Source: Streptomyces cucumeris (lineage in GTDB: Bacteria > Actinomycetota > Actinomycetes > Streptomycetales > Streptomycetaceae). Taken from it: 64,000 nucleotides of DNA. Below the pieces are notes generated by a model that was given only the letters and a program-made list of their open reading frames with translations, made no database searches and was not told where the DNA came from. Position numbers and translations under genes: made by a program. The stretch spans positions 74,849 through 138,848 of the forward strand of contig NZ_JANCLX010000006.1 in NCBI RefSeq assembly GCF_024295805.1, written 5' to 3'. Below, in pieces: positions 1 through 8,529 of the stretch; position 1 is the stretch's first letter, and the number at the start of each line of letters is the position of its first letter.

Positions 1-99
1 GCCCTCCAGGGTGTCGCGGACGCGGGCCGCCACATCGGCGGCCGTCACCTCACCGAAGAGGTCCGGCCCGGCACCCGCGGGACGGGGGCTGCTACCCAT
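1..99 (-). CDS. Unidentified protein, N-terminal 33 residues only (cut by window edge)
   Basis: An ATG at 99 is preceded by AGGAG with about 8 bases of spacing, and the frame stays open to the window edge. The visible 33 residues begin MGSSPRPAGAGPDLFGEV and contain a short helical stretch (TAADVAARVRDTLEG). The start lies only 10 bases beyond the stop of the GntR regulator at 110, so the two are almost certainly co-transcribed. I do not recognise a family from this fragment. Regulator-linked genes in this position often encode enzymes or sensors related to the effector, but nothing here shows which. Confidence 0.6.
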   Translation of the reverse strand, partial: MGSSPRPAGAGPDLFGEVTAADVAARVRDTLEG

Positions 100-109
100 C
101 GGTGGTCTC

Positions 110-880
110 CTAGGGAGGGGATCCGTCGGCGGAGCCGGGGGTGGCGAGGCGGAGTTCGACCAAGCGCCCCACGCACAGCCGGACGCACGCCTCGGCCAGC
201 GTCCTGGCCCGATCGTCCGCACCATCTTGCAGGGCGCAGATCACAGCGCGGTGACGATCGCACACGTCCTTCAGACACTCGTCGTCCGCGAGCACCAGCG
301 AGAGCAGCGCGCCCACTTCGGTCTGGAGGGCGATGGCCTCGCGGGTCAGCCGCGCGGACTGGGCGGCGGCGGCCAGCTCCACATGGAAGCGGCCGTGCAC
401 CCGGCTGCGCGCCGGGGGCTCCACGGCGGCGGCCAACTGCTCGACGGAGCGGCCGAGTTGGACCAGGTCATCCGGTTCGGTGCGATGGGCGGCCAGCCGG
501 GCGGTGGCACCGGAGACGGCGGCCCAGTGATCGCCGAGGTCCCGCAGCTCCTCGGTGCTCCAGCCGATGAGCAGACCGCGCAGCCGCTCCTCGGCGGGGC
601 CCTCGGGAACGGTGACGAAGCTGCCGCCGCCCCGCCCCCTGCGGGTGGTGACCAACCCCTGCTGACGCAGGGCCATCAGAGCCTCACGCAGGGTCACGGT
701 CGAGACCCCGAGCCGCGTCGCGAGGTCGGACTCACCGGGCAGCTGCTCCCCGTCCGCCAGCAGCCCGAGCTCTATGGCATCCCCCAGCCGCCGCACGACG
801 GCGTCCACTCTGGCCTGGCTGTCGACAGGTGCGAAGACACCCTGCCGAGCACCGCCGAAGTCTCGCGTCACGGCACTCAC
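110..880 (-). CDS. FadR-subfamily GntR transcriptional regulator
   Basis: This 256-residue protein has a winged helix at about residues 25-92 (SDLATRLGVSTVTLREAL is the recognition region) and an all-helical FCD ligand-binding domain at about 105-240, the standard FadR-type GntR build and length. It starts at a GTG preceded by GAGGGG. It diverges from the polyamine importer at 988, and two palindromes (915-931 and 931-944) lie over the importer's promoter, so it is probably the local repressor or sensor for that operon and for its own downstream gene. The ligand is not visible from sequence; a polyamine or catabolite is an inference from context only. Confidence 0.88.
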   Translation of the reverse strand: MSAVTRDFGGARQGVFAPVDSQARVDAVVRRLGDAIELGLLADGEQLPGESDLATRLGVSTVTLREALMALRQQGLVTTRRGRGGGSFVTVPEGPAEERLRGLLIGWSTEELRDLGDHWAAVSGATARLAAHRTEPDDLVQLGRSVEQLAAAVEPPARSRVHGRFHVELAAAAQSARLTREAIALQTEVGALLSLVLADDECLKDVCDRHRAVICALQDGADDRARTLAEACVRLCVGRLVELRLATPGSADGSPP

Positions 881-914
881 CCCCTCGTCATTGACTCAGG
901 CTTTACCTTAACGG

Positions 915-944
915 GGTCTTGTAATTAGACCTATGACTTCATAG
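915..944. promoter_or_regulatory. Two abutting palindromes over a sigma70-like promoter (GntR operator candidate)
   Basis: GGTCT-TGTAATT-AGACC (915-931) is followed directly by CTATGA-CT-TCATAG (931-944). A promoter-like pair, TTGTAA at 919-924 and TAGTTT at 942-947 with 17 bases between, reads toward potA, so one palindrome covers the -35 and the other the spacer and -10. The AT-rich dyads stand out in a very GC-rich window. The role as GntR binding site is inference. Confidence 0.55.
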
Positions 945-987
945 TTTTACGGACCAACGACCAGCGGCATCAGAAAGGTTCCCGCCC

Positions 988-2025
988 ATGGAGGGGAAAG
1001 CCATCCGCCTGCAGAGCCTGCGCAAGTCCTTCGGCAAGACGGAGGCGGTCGCCGGAGTCGACCTGGAGATATCGGACGGCGAGTTCTTCTCCATGCTGGG
1101 ACCGTCCGGATCCGGCAAGACCACGGTGCTCCGGATGATCGCGGGCTTCGAGCCGCCCACCGGCGGCACCATCGAGCTGGCGGGGCGCGACGTCACCCGG
1201 CTCGCCCCGTTCGAGCGCGATGTCCACACCGTCTTCCAGGACTACGCGCTCTTCCCGCATATGACGATCGAGCAGAACGTCGCCTACGGCCTGAAGATCC
1301 AGAAGGTCTCGAAGGCCGATCGGCTGCGCCGCGCCCGCGAGGCCCTGGCCGACGTCCGGCTCGACGGACTGGGCGACCGCAGGCCCTCCCAGCTCTCCGG
1401 AGGCCAGCGGCAGCGGGTCGCCCTGGCCCGGGCCCTGGTCAGCCGCCCGCGCGTACTGCTGCTCGACGAACCGCTGGGCGCCCTCGACCTCAAACTGCGC
1501 GAGCAGATGCAGATCGAGCTCAAGGAGCTCCAGCGCGAGGTCGGCATCACCTTCGTCTTCGTCACCCACGACCAGGACGAGGCGCTGACCATGAGCGACC
1601 GCATCGCGGTCTTCAACCGGGGCCGGGTGGAACAGGTGGGCACCCCCGCCGAGATCTACGAACGGCCCGCCACCCCCTTCGTCGCCGGCTTCGTCGGCAC
1701 CTCCAACCTGCTCACCGGCCCGGCCGCGGAGCAGGTGGTGGGTGAGACCGGCACCTTCAGCATCCGCCCGGAGAAGATCCGGGTGCTGAAGGAGGACCGG
1801 GACGGCGGTACGCCCGACGCCTCCGGCGCCGTCGGCACCGTCGCGGAGGTCGTCTACCTCGGGGACGCGACCCGTTTCCTCGTCGACCTCGACGCCGGAG
1901 GGCGGCTCACCGCCCTCCAGCAGAACCTGGAGACCTCCTCCGAGGACGTCGCGGCCTACCGCGGCTCCCGGGTCAGGCTCCAGTGGCAGCCGCGCCACAC
2001 CGTCCGGGTGCCCGACGCACCGTAA
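988..2025 (+). CDS. potA: Polyamine ABC transporter ATP-binding protein
   Basis: A 345-residue ABC ATPase of the spermidine/putrescine (CUT/MOI) class. Walker [10 protein letters not shown] is at residues 38-46, the signature LSGGQRQR near 135-142, Walker B LLLDEP near 155-160, the switch histidine in FVTHDQDEA, and a C-terminal TOBE-type region ([10 protein letters not shown] onward). It powers import through the two permeases at 3310 and 4220. Gene order ATPase, binding protein, permease, permease is typical of actinobacterial pot operons. ATG 988 agrees with the N-termini of family members. Confidence 0.93.
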   Translation: MEGKAIRLQSLRKSFGKTEAVAGVDLEISDGEFFSMLGPSGSGKTTVLRMIAGFEPPTGGTIELAGRDVTRLAPFERDVHTVFQDYALFPHMTIEQNVAYGLKIQKVSKADRLRRAREALADVRLDGLGDRRPSQLSGGQRQRVALARALVSRPRVLLLDEPLGALDLKLREQMQIELKELQREVGITFVFVTHDQDEALTMSDRIAVFNRGRVEQVGTPAEIYERPATPFVAGFVGTSNLLTGPAAEQVVGETGTFSIRPEKIRVLKEDRDGGTPDASGAVGTVAEVVYLGDATRFLVDLDAGGRLTALQQNLETSSEDVAAYRGSRVRLQWQPRHTVRVPDAP

Positions 2026-2108
2026 GGCCCCCACCGCGTCCGTCCGGTCACTCCTCGCCCGTCCCTCACCTCTGTGTGTCCCGCCCTCCTTCCCTGTGGA
2101 GATTCGTC

Positions 2109-3302
2109 GTGCGTATGTCCCATGCATGGAAGGCCGCCGCGGCGGCCGGAGTCCTGCTCCTCGCCACCGCCTGCGGCTCGTCCGGTACGTCCTCGTCCGC
2201 CGGCGGCTTCGACCCGCCGGACCTCAAGCCGCGCAAGCAACTCGGCAAGACCGAGGGCAAGGTGAACCTGATCGCCTGGGCCGGGTACGTCGAGGACGGC
2301 AGCAACGACCCGAAGGTCGACTGGGTCAGCGACTTCGAGAAGCAGACCGGCTGCCAGGTCAGCACCAAGACCGCGGCCAGCTCCGACGAGATGGTCAGCC
2401 TGATGAAGACCGGTCAGTACGACGCGGTCTCCGCCTCCGGTGACGCCTCGCTGCGGCTGATCGCCTCCGGGGACGCCGAACCCGTCAACACCAAGCTGGT
2501 CCCCCACTACAAGGACGTCTTCGAGGGCCTCAAGAAGAAGGAGTGGAACTCGGTCGACGGGGTGCCCTACGGCATCCCGCACGGCCGCGGCGCCAACCTC
2601 CTGATGTACAACACCCAGAAGGTCTCGCCCGCCCCCGACTCCTGGTCGGCCGTCTTCGACAAGGCGTCCGCCCACAAGGGCAAGGTCACCGCGTACGACT
2701 CGCCGATCTACATCGCCGACGCCGCGCTCTACCTGATGAAGAGCAAGCCCTCGCTGGGCATCAAGAACCCCTACGCGCTGGACCAGAAGCAGTTCGACGC
2801 CGCCGTGGACCTGCTCAAGGACCAGAACGCAAACATCGGCGAGTACTGGAGCGACTACCTCAAGGAGATCTCCGCCTTCAAGAGCGGCAACTCGGTGGTC
2901 GGCACCTCCTGGCAGGTGATCGTCAACGCCGCCCAGGCCGAGAAGGCCCCGGTCAAGGCGGTGCTGCCGAAGGAAGGCTCCACCGGGTGGTCCGACACCT
3001 GGATGGTCTCCCCCAAGGCCGAGCACCCCAACTGCGCCTACAAGTGGATGGACTGGATCATCTCCCCGAAGGTCAACGCCCAGGTGGCCGAGTACTTCGG
3101 CGAGGCCCCGGCCAACCAGAAGTCCTGTGCCCTGACGGCGGCGAAGAACCACTGCGACACCTTCCACGCGGCCGACGAGCCGTACTGGAAGAAGGTCCAC
3201 TTCTGGACCACCCCGGTCGCCCAGTGCCTCGACGGCCGCAAGGACACCAAGTGCGTGCCGTACGCCAAGTGGGTCCAGGCATGGACCGAGATCAAGGGCT
3301 GA
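2109..3302 (+). CDS. potD: Polyamine-binding lipoprotein
   Basis: Periplasmic-type binding protein (397 residues) of the PotD family and the extracellular receptor of the importer. I choose GTG 2109 because GGAG at 2098-2101 is seven bases away; ATG 2115 is possible, and an upstream extension to 1983 has no ribosome site. The N-terminus is a lipoprotein signal with lipobox LATAC (Cys22 from GTG), followed by a Ser/Gly linker and the mature domain from about residue 50 (KVNLIAWAGYVEDG). A Cys-rich C-terminal third (five cysteines between about 330 and 390) may form disulfides. The permease starts 7 bases downstream. Confidence 0.9.
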   Translation: MRMSHAWKAAAAAGVLLLATACGSSGTSSSAGGFDPPDLKPRKQLGKTEGKVNLIAWAGYVEDGSNDPKVDWVSDFEKQTGCQVSTKTAASSDEMVSLMKTGQYDAVSASGDASLRLIASGDAEPVNTKLVPHYKDVFEGLKKKEWNSVDGVPYGIPHGRGANLLMYNTQKVSPAPDSWSAVFDKASAHKGKVTAYDSPIYIADAALYLMKSKPSLGIKNPYALDQKQFDAAVDLLKDQNANIGEYWSDYLKEISAFKSGNSVVGTSWQVIVNAAQAEKAPVKAVLPKEGSTGWSDTWMVSPKAEHPNCAYKWMDWIISPKVNAQVAEYFGEAPANQKSCALTAAKNHCDTFHAADEPYWKKVHFWTTPVAQCLDGRKDTKCVPYAKWVQAWTEIKG

Positions 3303-3309
3303 GCCTGAT

Positions 3310-4194
3310 ATGACCAAGACCGCGCCGGCCGCCGGATTCGTCCGGCGGCTCGCCGGGACTCTGCACCGCCGCCCCCGGCTCCAGCTGTCCCTGCTGCTCA
3401 CCGCACCGCTGACCTGGCTCGTCCTGGCCTATCTGGGCTCGCTCAGCGCGCTGTTCCTGTCCGCGTTCTGGACGACGGACAGCTTCACCTCCAGCGTGGT
3501 GAAGGTCTGGAACACGGACAACTTCACCACCCTGTTCGAAAGCGACGTCTACCGCCAGGTCGCCCTGCGCAGTGTCGGCGTCGCCCTCGCGGTCACCGCG
3601 CTGTGCGCCGTGATCGCCTTCCCCGTGGCCTTCTACACCGCCCGGATCGCCAAACCGCGCTGGCGGCCCCTGCTGGTGGTGGCGATCCTCACCCCGCTGT
3701 GGGCGAGCTACCTGGTCAAGGCGTACGCCTGGCGCCTCATCCTCGCCGAGGGCGGACTGCTGGACTGGCTGCTCGGCCCGCTCGGGCTCGAAGGACCCGG
3801 CTACGGGCTGACCGCCACCGTGCTGGTGCTGACGTATCTGTGGCTGCCGTACATGATCCTGCCCATCCACGCCGGTCTCGAGCAGCTGCCGGACAACCTG
3901 CTGGACGCCTCCGCCGACCTCGGCGCCCGCACCGGCCGGACGTTCCGTTCGGTGGTGCTGCCGATGCTGCTGCCGTCCATCGCGGCCGGGTCGGTCTTCA
4001 CCTTCTCGCTCAGTCTCGGCGACTACATCGCGGTGCAGATCGTCGGCGGCAAGACCCAGCTGATCGGCAATCTGATCTACTCCAACATCACCCTCGATCT
4101 GCCGCTCGCCGCGGCGCTGGGCACCGTTCCGGTGGTGATCATCGTGGGCTATCTGCTCGCGGTGCGCCGTACCGGAGCTCTCAGCAGCCTCTGA
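3310..4194 (+). CDS. potB: Polyamine ABC transporter permease 1
   Basis: A 294-residue inner-membrane permease with about six hydrophobic segments. The EAA-type loop that docks on PotA is visible as DASADLGARTGRTFRSVVLPMLLPSIAAG. It is separated from potD by 7 bases, so it is translated from the same mRNA. Family assignment rests on the loop, on length and on position in the operon; substrate specificity is set by PotD and is not visible here. Confidence 0.9.
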   Translation: MTKTAPAAGFVRRLAGTLHRRPRLQLSLLLTAPLTWLVLAYLGSLSALFLSAFWTTDSFTSSVVKVWNTDNFTTLFESDVYRQVALRSVGVALAVTALCAVIAFPVAFYTARIAKPRWRPLLVVAILTPLWASYLVKAYAWRLILAEGGLLDWLLGPLGLEGPGYGLTATVLVLTYLWLPYMILPIHAGLEQLPDNLLDASADLGARTGRTFRSVVLPMLLPSIAAGSVFTFSLSLGDYIAVQIVGGKTQLIGNLIYSNITLDLPLAAALGTVPVVIIVGYLLAVRRTGALSSL

Positions 4195-4219
4195 CGGCCC
4201 GCACACCGAAGGCGCTTCG

Positions 4220-5035
4220 ATGAATCTCTCCCGCCCCGCGCGTATCACGCTGCGCATCGCGGCCGGGCTCGGCTTCGCGGTCATCTATGTGCCGCTGCTG
4301 CTGGTCCTGGTCAACTCGCTCAATCCCGACCGCAGTTCCGGCTGGCCGCCGCCGGGACTCACGTTCCACTGGTGGGCCGACGCCTGGCACAGCACCGGCG
4401 CTCGTGACGCGCTGTGGACCTCGGTCAAGGCGGGCCTCGGCGCCACCGCGATCGCCCTGGTCCTGGGCACCCTGATCGCCTTCGCCGTCCAGCGCTTCCG
4501 CTTCTTCGGCCGGGAGACCCTCTCCTTCCTGGTCGTCCTGCCGATCGCGCTGCCCGGCATCGTCACCGGTGTCGCACTCAACACCGCCTTCCGCACGGTG
4601 CTCGAACCGCTCGGGGTGGGTCTGGGCATGTTCACCGTCGTCGTCGGCCACGCCACCTTCTGCATCGTGGTCGTCTTCAACAACGTGGTCGCCCGGCTGC
4701 GCCGGATGGCCGGGTCCTATGAACAGGCGGCCATGGACCTGGGCGCGACCTCCTTCCGTGCCTTCGTCGACGTCACCTTCCCGCTGGTGCGCTCGGCCCT
4801 GGTGGCGGGCGGACTGCTCGCCTTCGCGCTTTCCTTCGACGAGATCGTGGTGACGACCTTCACCGCGGGCCCGGGTGTCCAGACCCTGCCGATCTGGATC
4901 TTCTCCAATATGGCCCGCCCCCAGCAGGCCCCGGTGGTCAATGTGGTCGCCGCCGTCCTGGTGCTGCTGTCGGTCATCCCCATCTATCTCGCCCAGCGGC
5001 TGTCCTCGGACACCGCGACGGGCAGCCGGATCTGA
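4220..5035 (+). CDS. potC: Polyamine ABC transporter permease 2
   Basis: A 271-residue permease, the second half of the membrane channel. The EAA-type loop reads QAAMDLGATSFRAFVDVTFPLVRSALVAG, and about six membrane spans are evident. It lies 25 bases after potB and is the last importer gene; the next gene at 5084 is unrelated. An aldehyde dehydrogenase or aminotransferase for polyamine catabolism is not present in the window. Confidence 0.9.
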   Translation: MNLSRPARITLRIAAGLGFAVIYVPLLLVLVNSLNPDRSSGWPPPGLTFHWWADAWHSTGARDALWTSVKAGLGATAIALVLGTLIAFAVQRFRFFGRETLSFLVVLPIALPGIVTGVALNTAFRTVLEPLGVGLGMFTVVVGHATFCIVVVFNNVVARLRRMAGSYEQAAMDLGATSFRAFVDVTFPLVRSALVAGGLLAFALSFDEIVVTTFTAGPGVQTLPIWIFSNMARPQQAPVVNVVAAVLVLLSVIPIYLAQRLSSDTATGSRI

Positions 5036-5083
5036 GGCTCCGTCACGCGCTATCGTCTCTGAGGAGCGCGGAGGGGGGCGCCG

Positions 5084-5641
5084 GTGGCGCGGGACGGGAA
5101 CGGCGAAGCGGAGACACTGGCCAACAGGCTGCTCATCGTGGAGTACGAGCAGGTGAAGGAGGAGCAGCGGGCGCGGATCGGATTCCGGGACAACCTGCTG
5201 TACGCCACGCTCGCCTCGATGGTGGCCATCATCACCTTCTCCTTCCAGAACGGCGGCCAGCCGGAGCTGCTTCTGCTGCTGCCGCCCGCGTCGGTGGTGC
5301 TGGGCTGGGCGTATCTGGTCAATGACGAGAAGATCTCGGCCATCGGCCGTTATGTGCGCGGGGACCTGGGGCCACGGCTGGCGGCGCTGGCCCCGGGGTC
5401 CACGCGGGTGTTCGGATGGGAGACGGCCCATCGCGACGACCACCGCCGGATCTCCCGCAAACGGCTGCAACTCGCCGCGGACCTGCTGCTGTTCTCGGCG
5501 GCACCGCTGGCCGCGCTGATCGTCTGCTGGTCCGCCGAGCCGCTGCGGCCCTGGCTGCTGGCGCTGTCGGTGGCCGAGGTGGCACTGGTCGCCGTGGTCG
5601 GTGTGCAGATCGTGCTCTACGCGGATCTGCGCCGTCCGTGA
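5084..5641 (+). CDS. Conserved four-helix membrane protein of unknown function
   Basis: This 185-residue protein starts at GTG 5084 behind AGGGGGG. An amphipathic N-terminus (residues about 10-35, EYEQVKEEQRARIGFRD) precedes two membrane helices (about 37-55 and 63-82), a charged cytosolic or extracytosolic loop with HRDDHRRISRKR, and a second helix pair (about 128-147 and 155-176). I do not recognise a characterised family. It ends 80 bases before the nucleosidase gene, in the same direction, and so may belong to the accessory locus as a membrane component or effector; that is inference from position alone. Confidence 0.75.
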   Translation: MARDGNGEAETLANRLLIVEYEQVKEEQRARIGFRDNLLYATLASMVAIITFSFQNGGQPELLLLLPPASVVLGWAYLVNDEKISAIGRYVRGDLGPRLAALAPGSTRVFGWETAHRDDHRRISRKRLQLAADLLLFSAAPLAALIVCWSAEPLRPWLLALSVAEVALVAVVGVQIVLYADLRRP

Positions 5642-5721
5642 TGTGACCACGTACATCGACGCCGGGCCCACGGTGGCGCAGCATGGTGGGTCCGGGTCGG
5701 AACGGTGCCGAGGGGGAAACG

Positions 5722-6861
5722 GTGACGGCTGGCGACAACGGGGGATCCGTACGGGCGGACGTGGTGGTGCTCACCGCGCTGGAGGTGGAGTACCGGGCGG
5801 TGCGCGCCCATCTGGAGGAGGTCCGCCCGGCGGGAGCCGAGCGGGGCGCGCTGTTCGAGGTGGGCACCTTCGCCGAGGGGCCTGCCGGGCGGCGGGTGGC
5901 GATCCATATGACCGGCCCCGGCAATCCGGGTGCGGCCGCCGCGGTCGAGCGGGCCGCGGCGCTGTTCGCACCGCGCGCGCTGCTGTTCGTCGGAGTGGCG
6001 GGCGGACGCAAGGATGTGGCGCTGGGCGATGTGGTGGCCGCCGACGCGGTCTACGACTACGAGACCGGCAAGGACACCGAACAGGGCTTCCTGCCCCGGC
6101 AGAAGACCCACCAATCGGCTTACGGACTGGTGCAGTTGGCCCGGATCGTCACCGCCGGGGACGCCTGGCAGCGGCGGATCCGCCCGGCGGACGGCTCACC
6201 ACTCCCCCGCGCCCATGTCAAACCGGTCGCGGCGGGCGGGCGTGTGGTGGCGCACCACGGCTCGGACACCGGCCGCAGACTGGCGGCGGTCGCGGGGGAC
6301 GCCGTCGCGGTGGACATGGAGGGCTTTGGGTTCCTGGCCGGGGCGTATCTCAACCAGCATCTGGACGCCCTGGTGATCCGGGGGATCTCCGATCTGCTGG
6401 GCGACAAGGGCGAGGCACATGACGAGCGCTGGCAGCCGGTGGCGTCCCGGCATGCGGCCGCCTTCGCGTTCGAGCTGATCGGGCGGCTTCCCGGGGCCTC
6501 GCACCCGGCGCCGCCCGCGCCCGCCGCGCCCTCGCTGACGGCGCACACGGTCGTGCCGTCCCCGCGCCGCGGCCGGGTGAAGCTGACGATCCATCAACTC
6601 GGTGCGCTGGCCGATGTACTGCTGGACATCCCCGGGATGACCGCGCCCGCCCGCTGGCAGCAGCTGCTCGACGAGCTGCCCACCGTCGGCACCGCCGTGA
6701 GCCGTCAGTCGGCAGGCCGGGCCGAGGCACTGGCCCTGCTGCGCACCTGTGAGGCGCACGGCGCGCTGACCGAACTGGTGGAGGTGGTGTCCGTCCTCGC
6801 GCCGGACACCCCGGCGGCGGCCGAACTGGCCCGGCGGGTCGGGGAACTGGGCCGGGGGTGA
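5722..6861 (+). CDS. Nucleoside phosphorylase/MTA-SAH nucleosidase-type enzyme with C-terminal effector-associated-like domain
   Basis: Residues about 12-265 form a PNP_UDP_1 domain: DVVVLTALEVEY at the first strand, the glycine-rich MTGPGNPGAA, FVGVAGGRKDVALGDVV, the purine/ribose-binding VDMEGFGF near residue 196, and VIRGISDLLGDKGEAHDE. Such enzymes cleave the N-glycosidic bond of nucleosides or related nucleotides. Residues about 287-379 are a separate all-alpha module (LTIHQLGALADVLLDIPGMT...) similar in pattern to the N-terminus of the neighbouring VMAP-like protein. GTG 5722 is preferred because GAGGGGG lies 6 bases upstream; ATG 5683 lacks a ribosome site. In NTP-dependent conflict systems this arrangement makes the enzyme the adaptor-recruited effector (inference). 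Confidence 0.82.
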   Translation: MTAGDNGGSVRADVVVLTALEVEYRAVRAHLEEVRPAGAERGALFEVGTFAEGPAGRRVAIHMTGPGNPGAAAAVERAAALFAPRALLFVGVAGGRKDVALGDVVAADAVYDYETGKDTEQGFLPRQKTHQSAYGLVQLARIVTAGDAWQRRIRPADGSPLPRAHVKPVAAGGRVVAHHGSDTGRRLAAVAGDAVAVDMEGFGFLAGAYLNQHLDALVIRGISDLLGDKGEAHDERWQPVASRHAAAFAFELIGRLPGASHPAPPAPAAPSLTAHTVVPSPRRGRVKLTIHQLGALADVLLDIPGMTAPARWQQLLDELPTVGTAVSRQSAGRAEALALLRTCEAHGALTELVEVVSVLAPDTPAAAELARRVGELGRG

Positions 6862-6877
6862 GCGGGGCGCCCACCGG

Positions 6878-6899
6878 CGCCCCGGCGGCCGCCGGGGCG
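6878..6899. terminator. 22-base perfect GC palindrome, possible terminator
   Basis: A self-complementary 22-base stretch centred on GGCGGCCGCC lies 16 bases after the nucleosidase stop. It could end that transcript before the VMAP gene. In DNA this rich in GC some palindromes occur by chance, so the assignment is modest. Confidence 0.4.
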
Positions 6900-6990
6900 G
6901 GAGGGTGTGTCACCGGAGGCGTGCGGGGCATACCAGTTGTCCGGAGTCCGGGCGGGCGGCGCCCGTGTGTGGCAGGGTCTCCGGCGGGGG

Positions 6991-7015
6991 ATCACCGGCG
7001 GCGGGGACCGGTGAT
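6991..7015. promoter_or_regulatory. Inverted repeat ATCACCGG-N9-CCGGTGAT upstream of the VMAP gene
   Basis: Perfect 8-base arms at 6991-6998 and 7008-7015 end 23 bases before ATG 7039. It may be an operator for the three-gene core or a leader hairpin. No local DNA-binding regulator is encoded in the locus. Confidence 0.35.
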
Positions 7016-7038
7016 ACGGGTTCGGGGGAGGGCATGGC

Positions 7039-8529
7039 ATGGCGGCCATGGCGGAAGGCGGCCTGGCATCGGTCACCAACCTGGTCACGGCGCTCAAGGA
7101 GTTCCGCTGTCTGACGGACCCGGACTCCCGTGCGCTGTGTCTGGAACTGGTCGCCATGGAGCTGGAGTCGGCCGTACCGGTCCGCAGCCACCGGGTGACC
7201 GACTACTTCCTGGTCGAACTGGCCCGGGAATGTCTGGACAACGTACGGGTGATGCGGGCGCTGCGCGCCTCCCTCGCGGTGATGGTCTCCGACACGGCCG
7301 CGATGAAGCAGCTCGACGCGGTCATGGAGCAGATGACGGCCCGTCCGGCGCTGCCGGTGCCCGCCACCTCTCAGCTGCGCTCGCTGCTGGAGGAGCTGGA
7401 GATCGGGCATCTGGGGCAGCTCTGCCGGGCGGCGGCGGGCCCGCTCCAGGACGTCCCCCCGGTCACCGGCCCCTGGCACGCCTTCGAGGTGCTGAGCCGG
7501 ATGAACGCCCAGCCGGGCAGTCTGCCGCCGGGTCTGGCCCTGGTGGAGTATCTGGCCGCCTCCGCACAGCCGTTGACGACGGCGGACGCGCTGCGGGCGT
7601 GGGCCGATGAGCGGGCCCGGGAGTTGTCCCTGACCTCGCAGCTGAGGTCGCTGCGCCAGCAGGTGGGCCATACCGCCCCGGCGGAGCCGGTGGACGCCTA
7701 TCTGGTGATCCGGCTGCTGCCGCAGGCGGAGCCGGAGCGCTACGAACTCTCCTCCTGGCACCAGTACGACCCCACCGGCTGGCATCCGGTCCGCGGTCCG
7801 GTCACCCAGGTCACCGCGGCCACCGCGGAACGGGCCGTCCAGGACCTGGTGTACGCGGCGGCGGAGGAGTGGGACGACGCCCGGTGCATCCATGTGGAGT
7901 TCATGCTGGGCCCCGAGGACCTGAACCTCCCGGTGCACCTGTGGCGCCAGGAGCTGGACAGCGATCTGGCCACACCGCTGTACATGGACTTCCCCGTGGT
8001 GATCCGCAGTCTGGAGCGCTGCCAGACCCGGCGCTGGCACCGTTCCTGGAAGCAGCGCTGGCAGATCTTCGCCGACCAGCCCCAGCGTTCCAAGCAGCTG
8101 GTCATCGACGGCCCCGACCCGGACAGTCCGCGCTCGGGCGATCCCGGCGGGCTGCTGGCCCGGCTCAAGGCCGATCCGTATGTGGTCGCGCTCGTCCTGA
8201 ACTCGCCCCCGGGGACCACCCCCGAAGGTACGTACGAGGCACTCGCGGCATGGCGGGCCGGGATCCCGGTGGTGACCTGGGACCGCCGCCACGCCCGGGC
8301 CCCCGACCTGGTCCACCGGCTGGGACAAAAACCGGCCGAGGCCAGCGGGAACCTGGCACGGCTCCGCGAAGCCGTGACAGAGTTACGTCTGGACGCCCAT
8401 ACGATCGACGCCGCGGAGCGGGAGCATCACCCGGGACAGCACGTGATGCTCGTCTGGGACGACCCGACCCGTCCCGTGGAGCCGGTGGGGCGGTTGACGG
8501 GGCCGGACGAGGGGGTGGGGAGCCGATGA
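7039..8529 (+). CDS. VMAP-like (vWA-MoxR associated) protein with N-terminal effector-associated domain
   Basis: This 496-residue protein starts at ATG 7039 behind GGGGGAGG. Residues about 10-97 form an all-helical module (NLVTALKEFRCLTDPDSRALCLELV...) of the effector-associated type, followed by a second helical segment (about 105-175, PPGLALVEYLA) and a C-terminal VMAP-C-like domain from about 205 to 490, ending with the strands VVALVLNSPP and GIPVVTWDRR. VMAP proteins are the third member of MoxR-vWA ternary systems and are thought to link the ATPase core to effectors. The stop overlaps the next start as ATGA. No catalytic motif is visible. Assignment is by architecture and context, from memory of the family. 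Confidence 0.78.
   Translation: MAAMAEGGLASVTNLVTALKEFRCLTDPDSRALCLELVAMELESAVPVRSHRVTDYFLVELARECLDNVRVMRALRASLAVMVSDTAAMKQLDAVMEQMTARPALPVPATSQLRSLLEELEIGHLGQLCRAAAGPLQDVPPVTGPWHAFEVLSRMNAQPGSLPPGLALVEYLAASAQPLTTADALRAWADERARELSLTSQLRSLRQQVGHTAPAEPVDAYLVIRLLPQAEPERYELSSWHQYDPTGWHPVRGPVTQVTAATAERAVQDLVYAAAEEWDDARCIHVEFMLGPEDLNLPVHLWRQELDSDLATPLYMDFPVVIRSLERCQTRRWHRSWKQRWQIFADQPQRSKQLVIDGPDPDSPRSGDPGGLLARLKADPYVVALVLNSPPGTTPEGTYEALAAWRAGIPVVTWDRRHARAPDLVHRLGQKPAEASGNLARLREAVTELRLDAHTIDAAEREHHPGQHVMLVWDDPTRPVEPVGRLTGPDEGVGSR

Noticed and set aside
5683..5721. Upstream ATG for the nucleosidase
   Set aside because: ATG 5683 has no ribosome site, whereas GTG 5722 has GAGGGGG at good spacing and begins the conserved region sooner.
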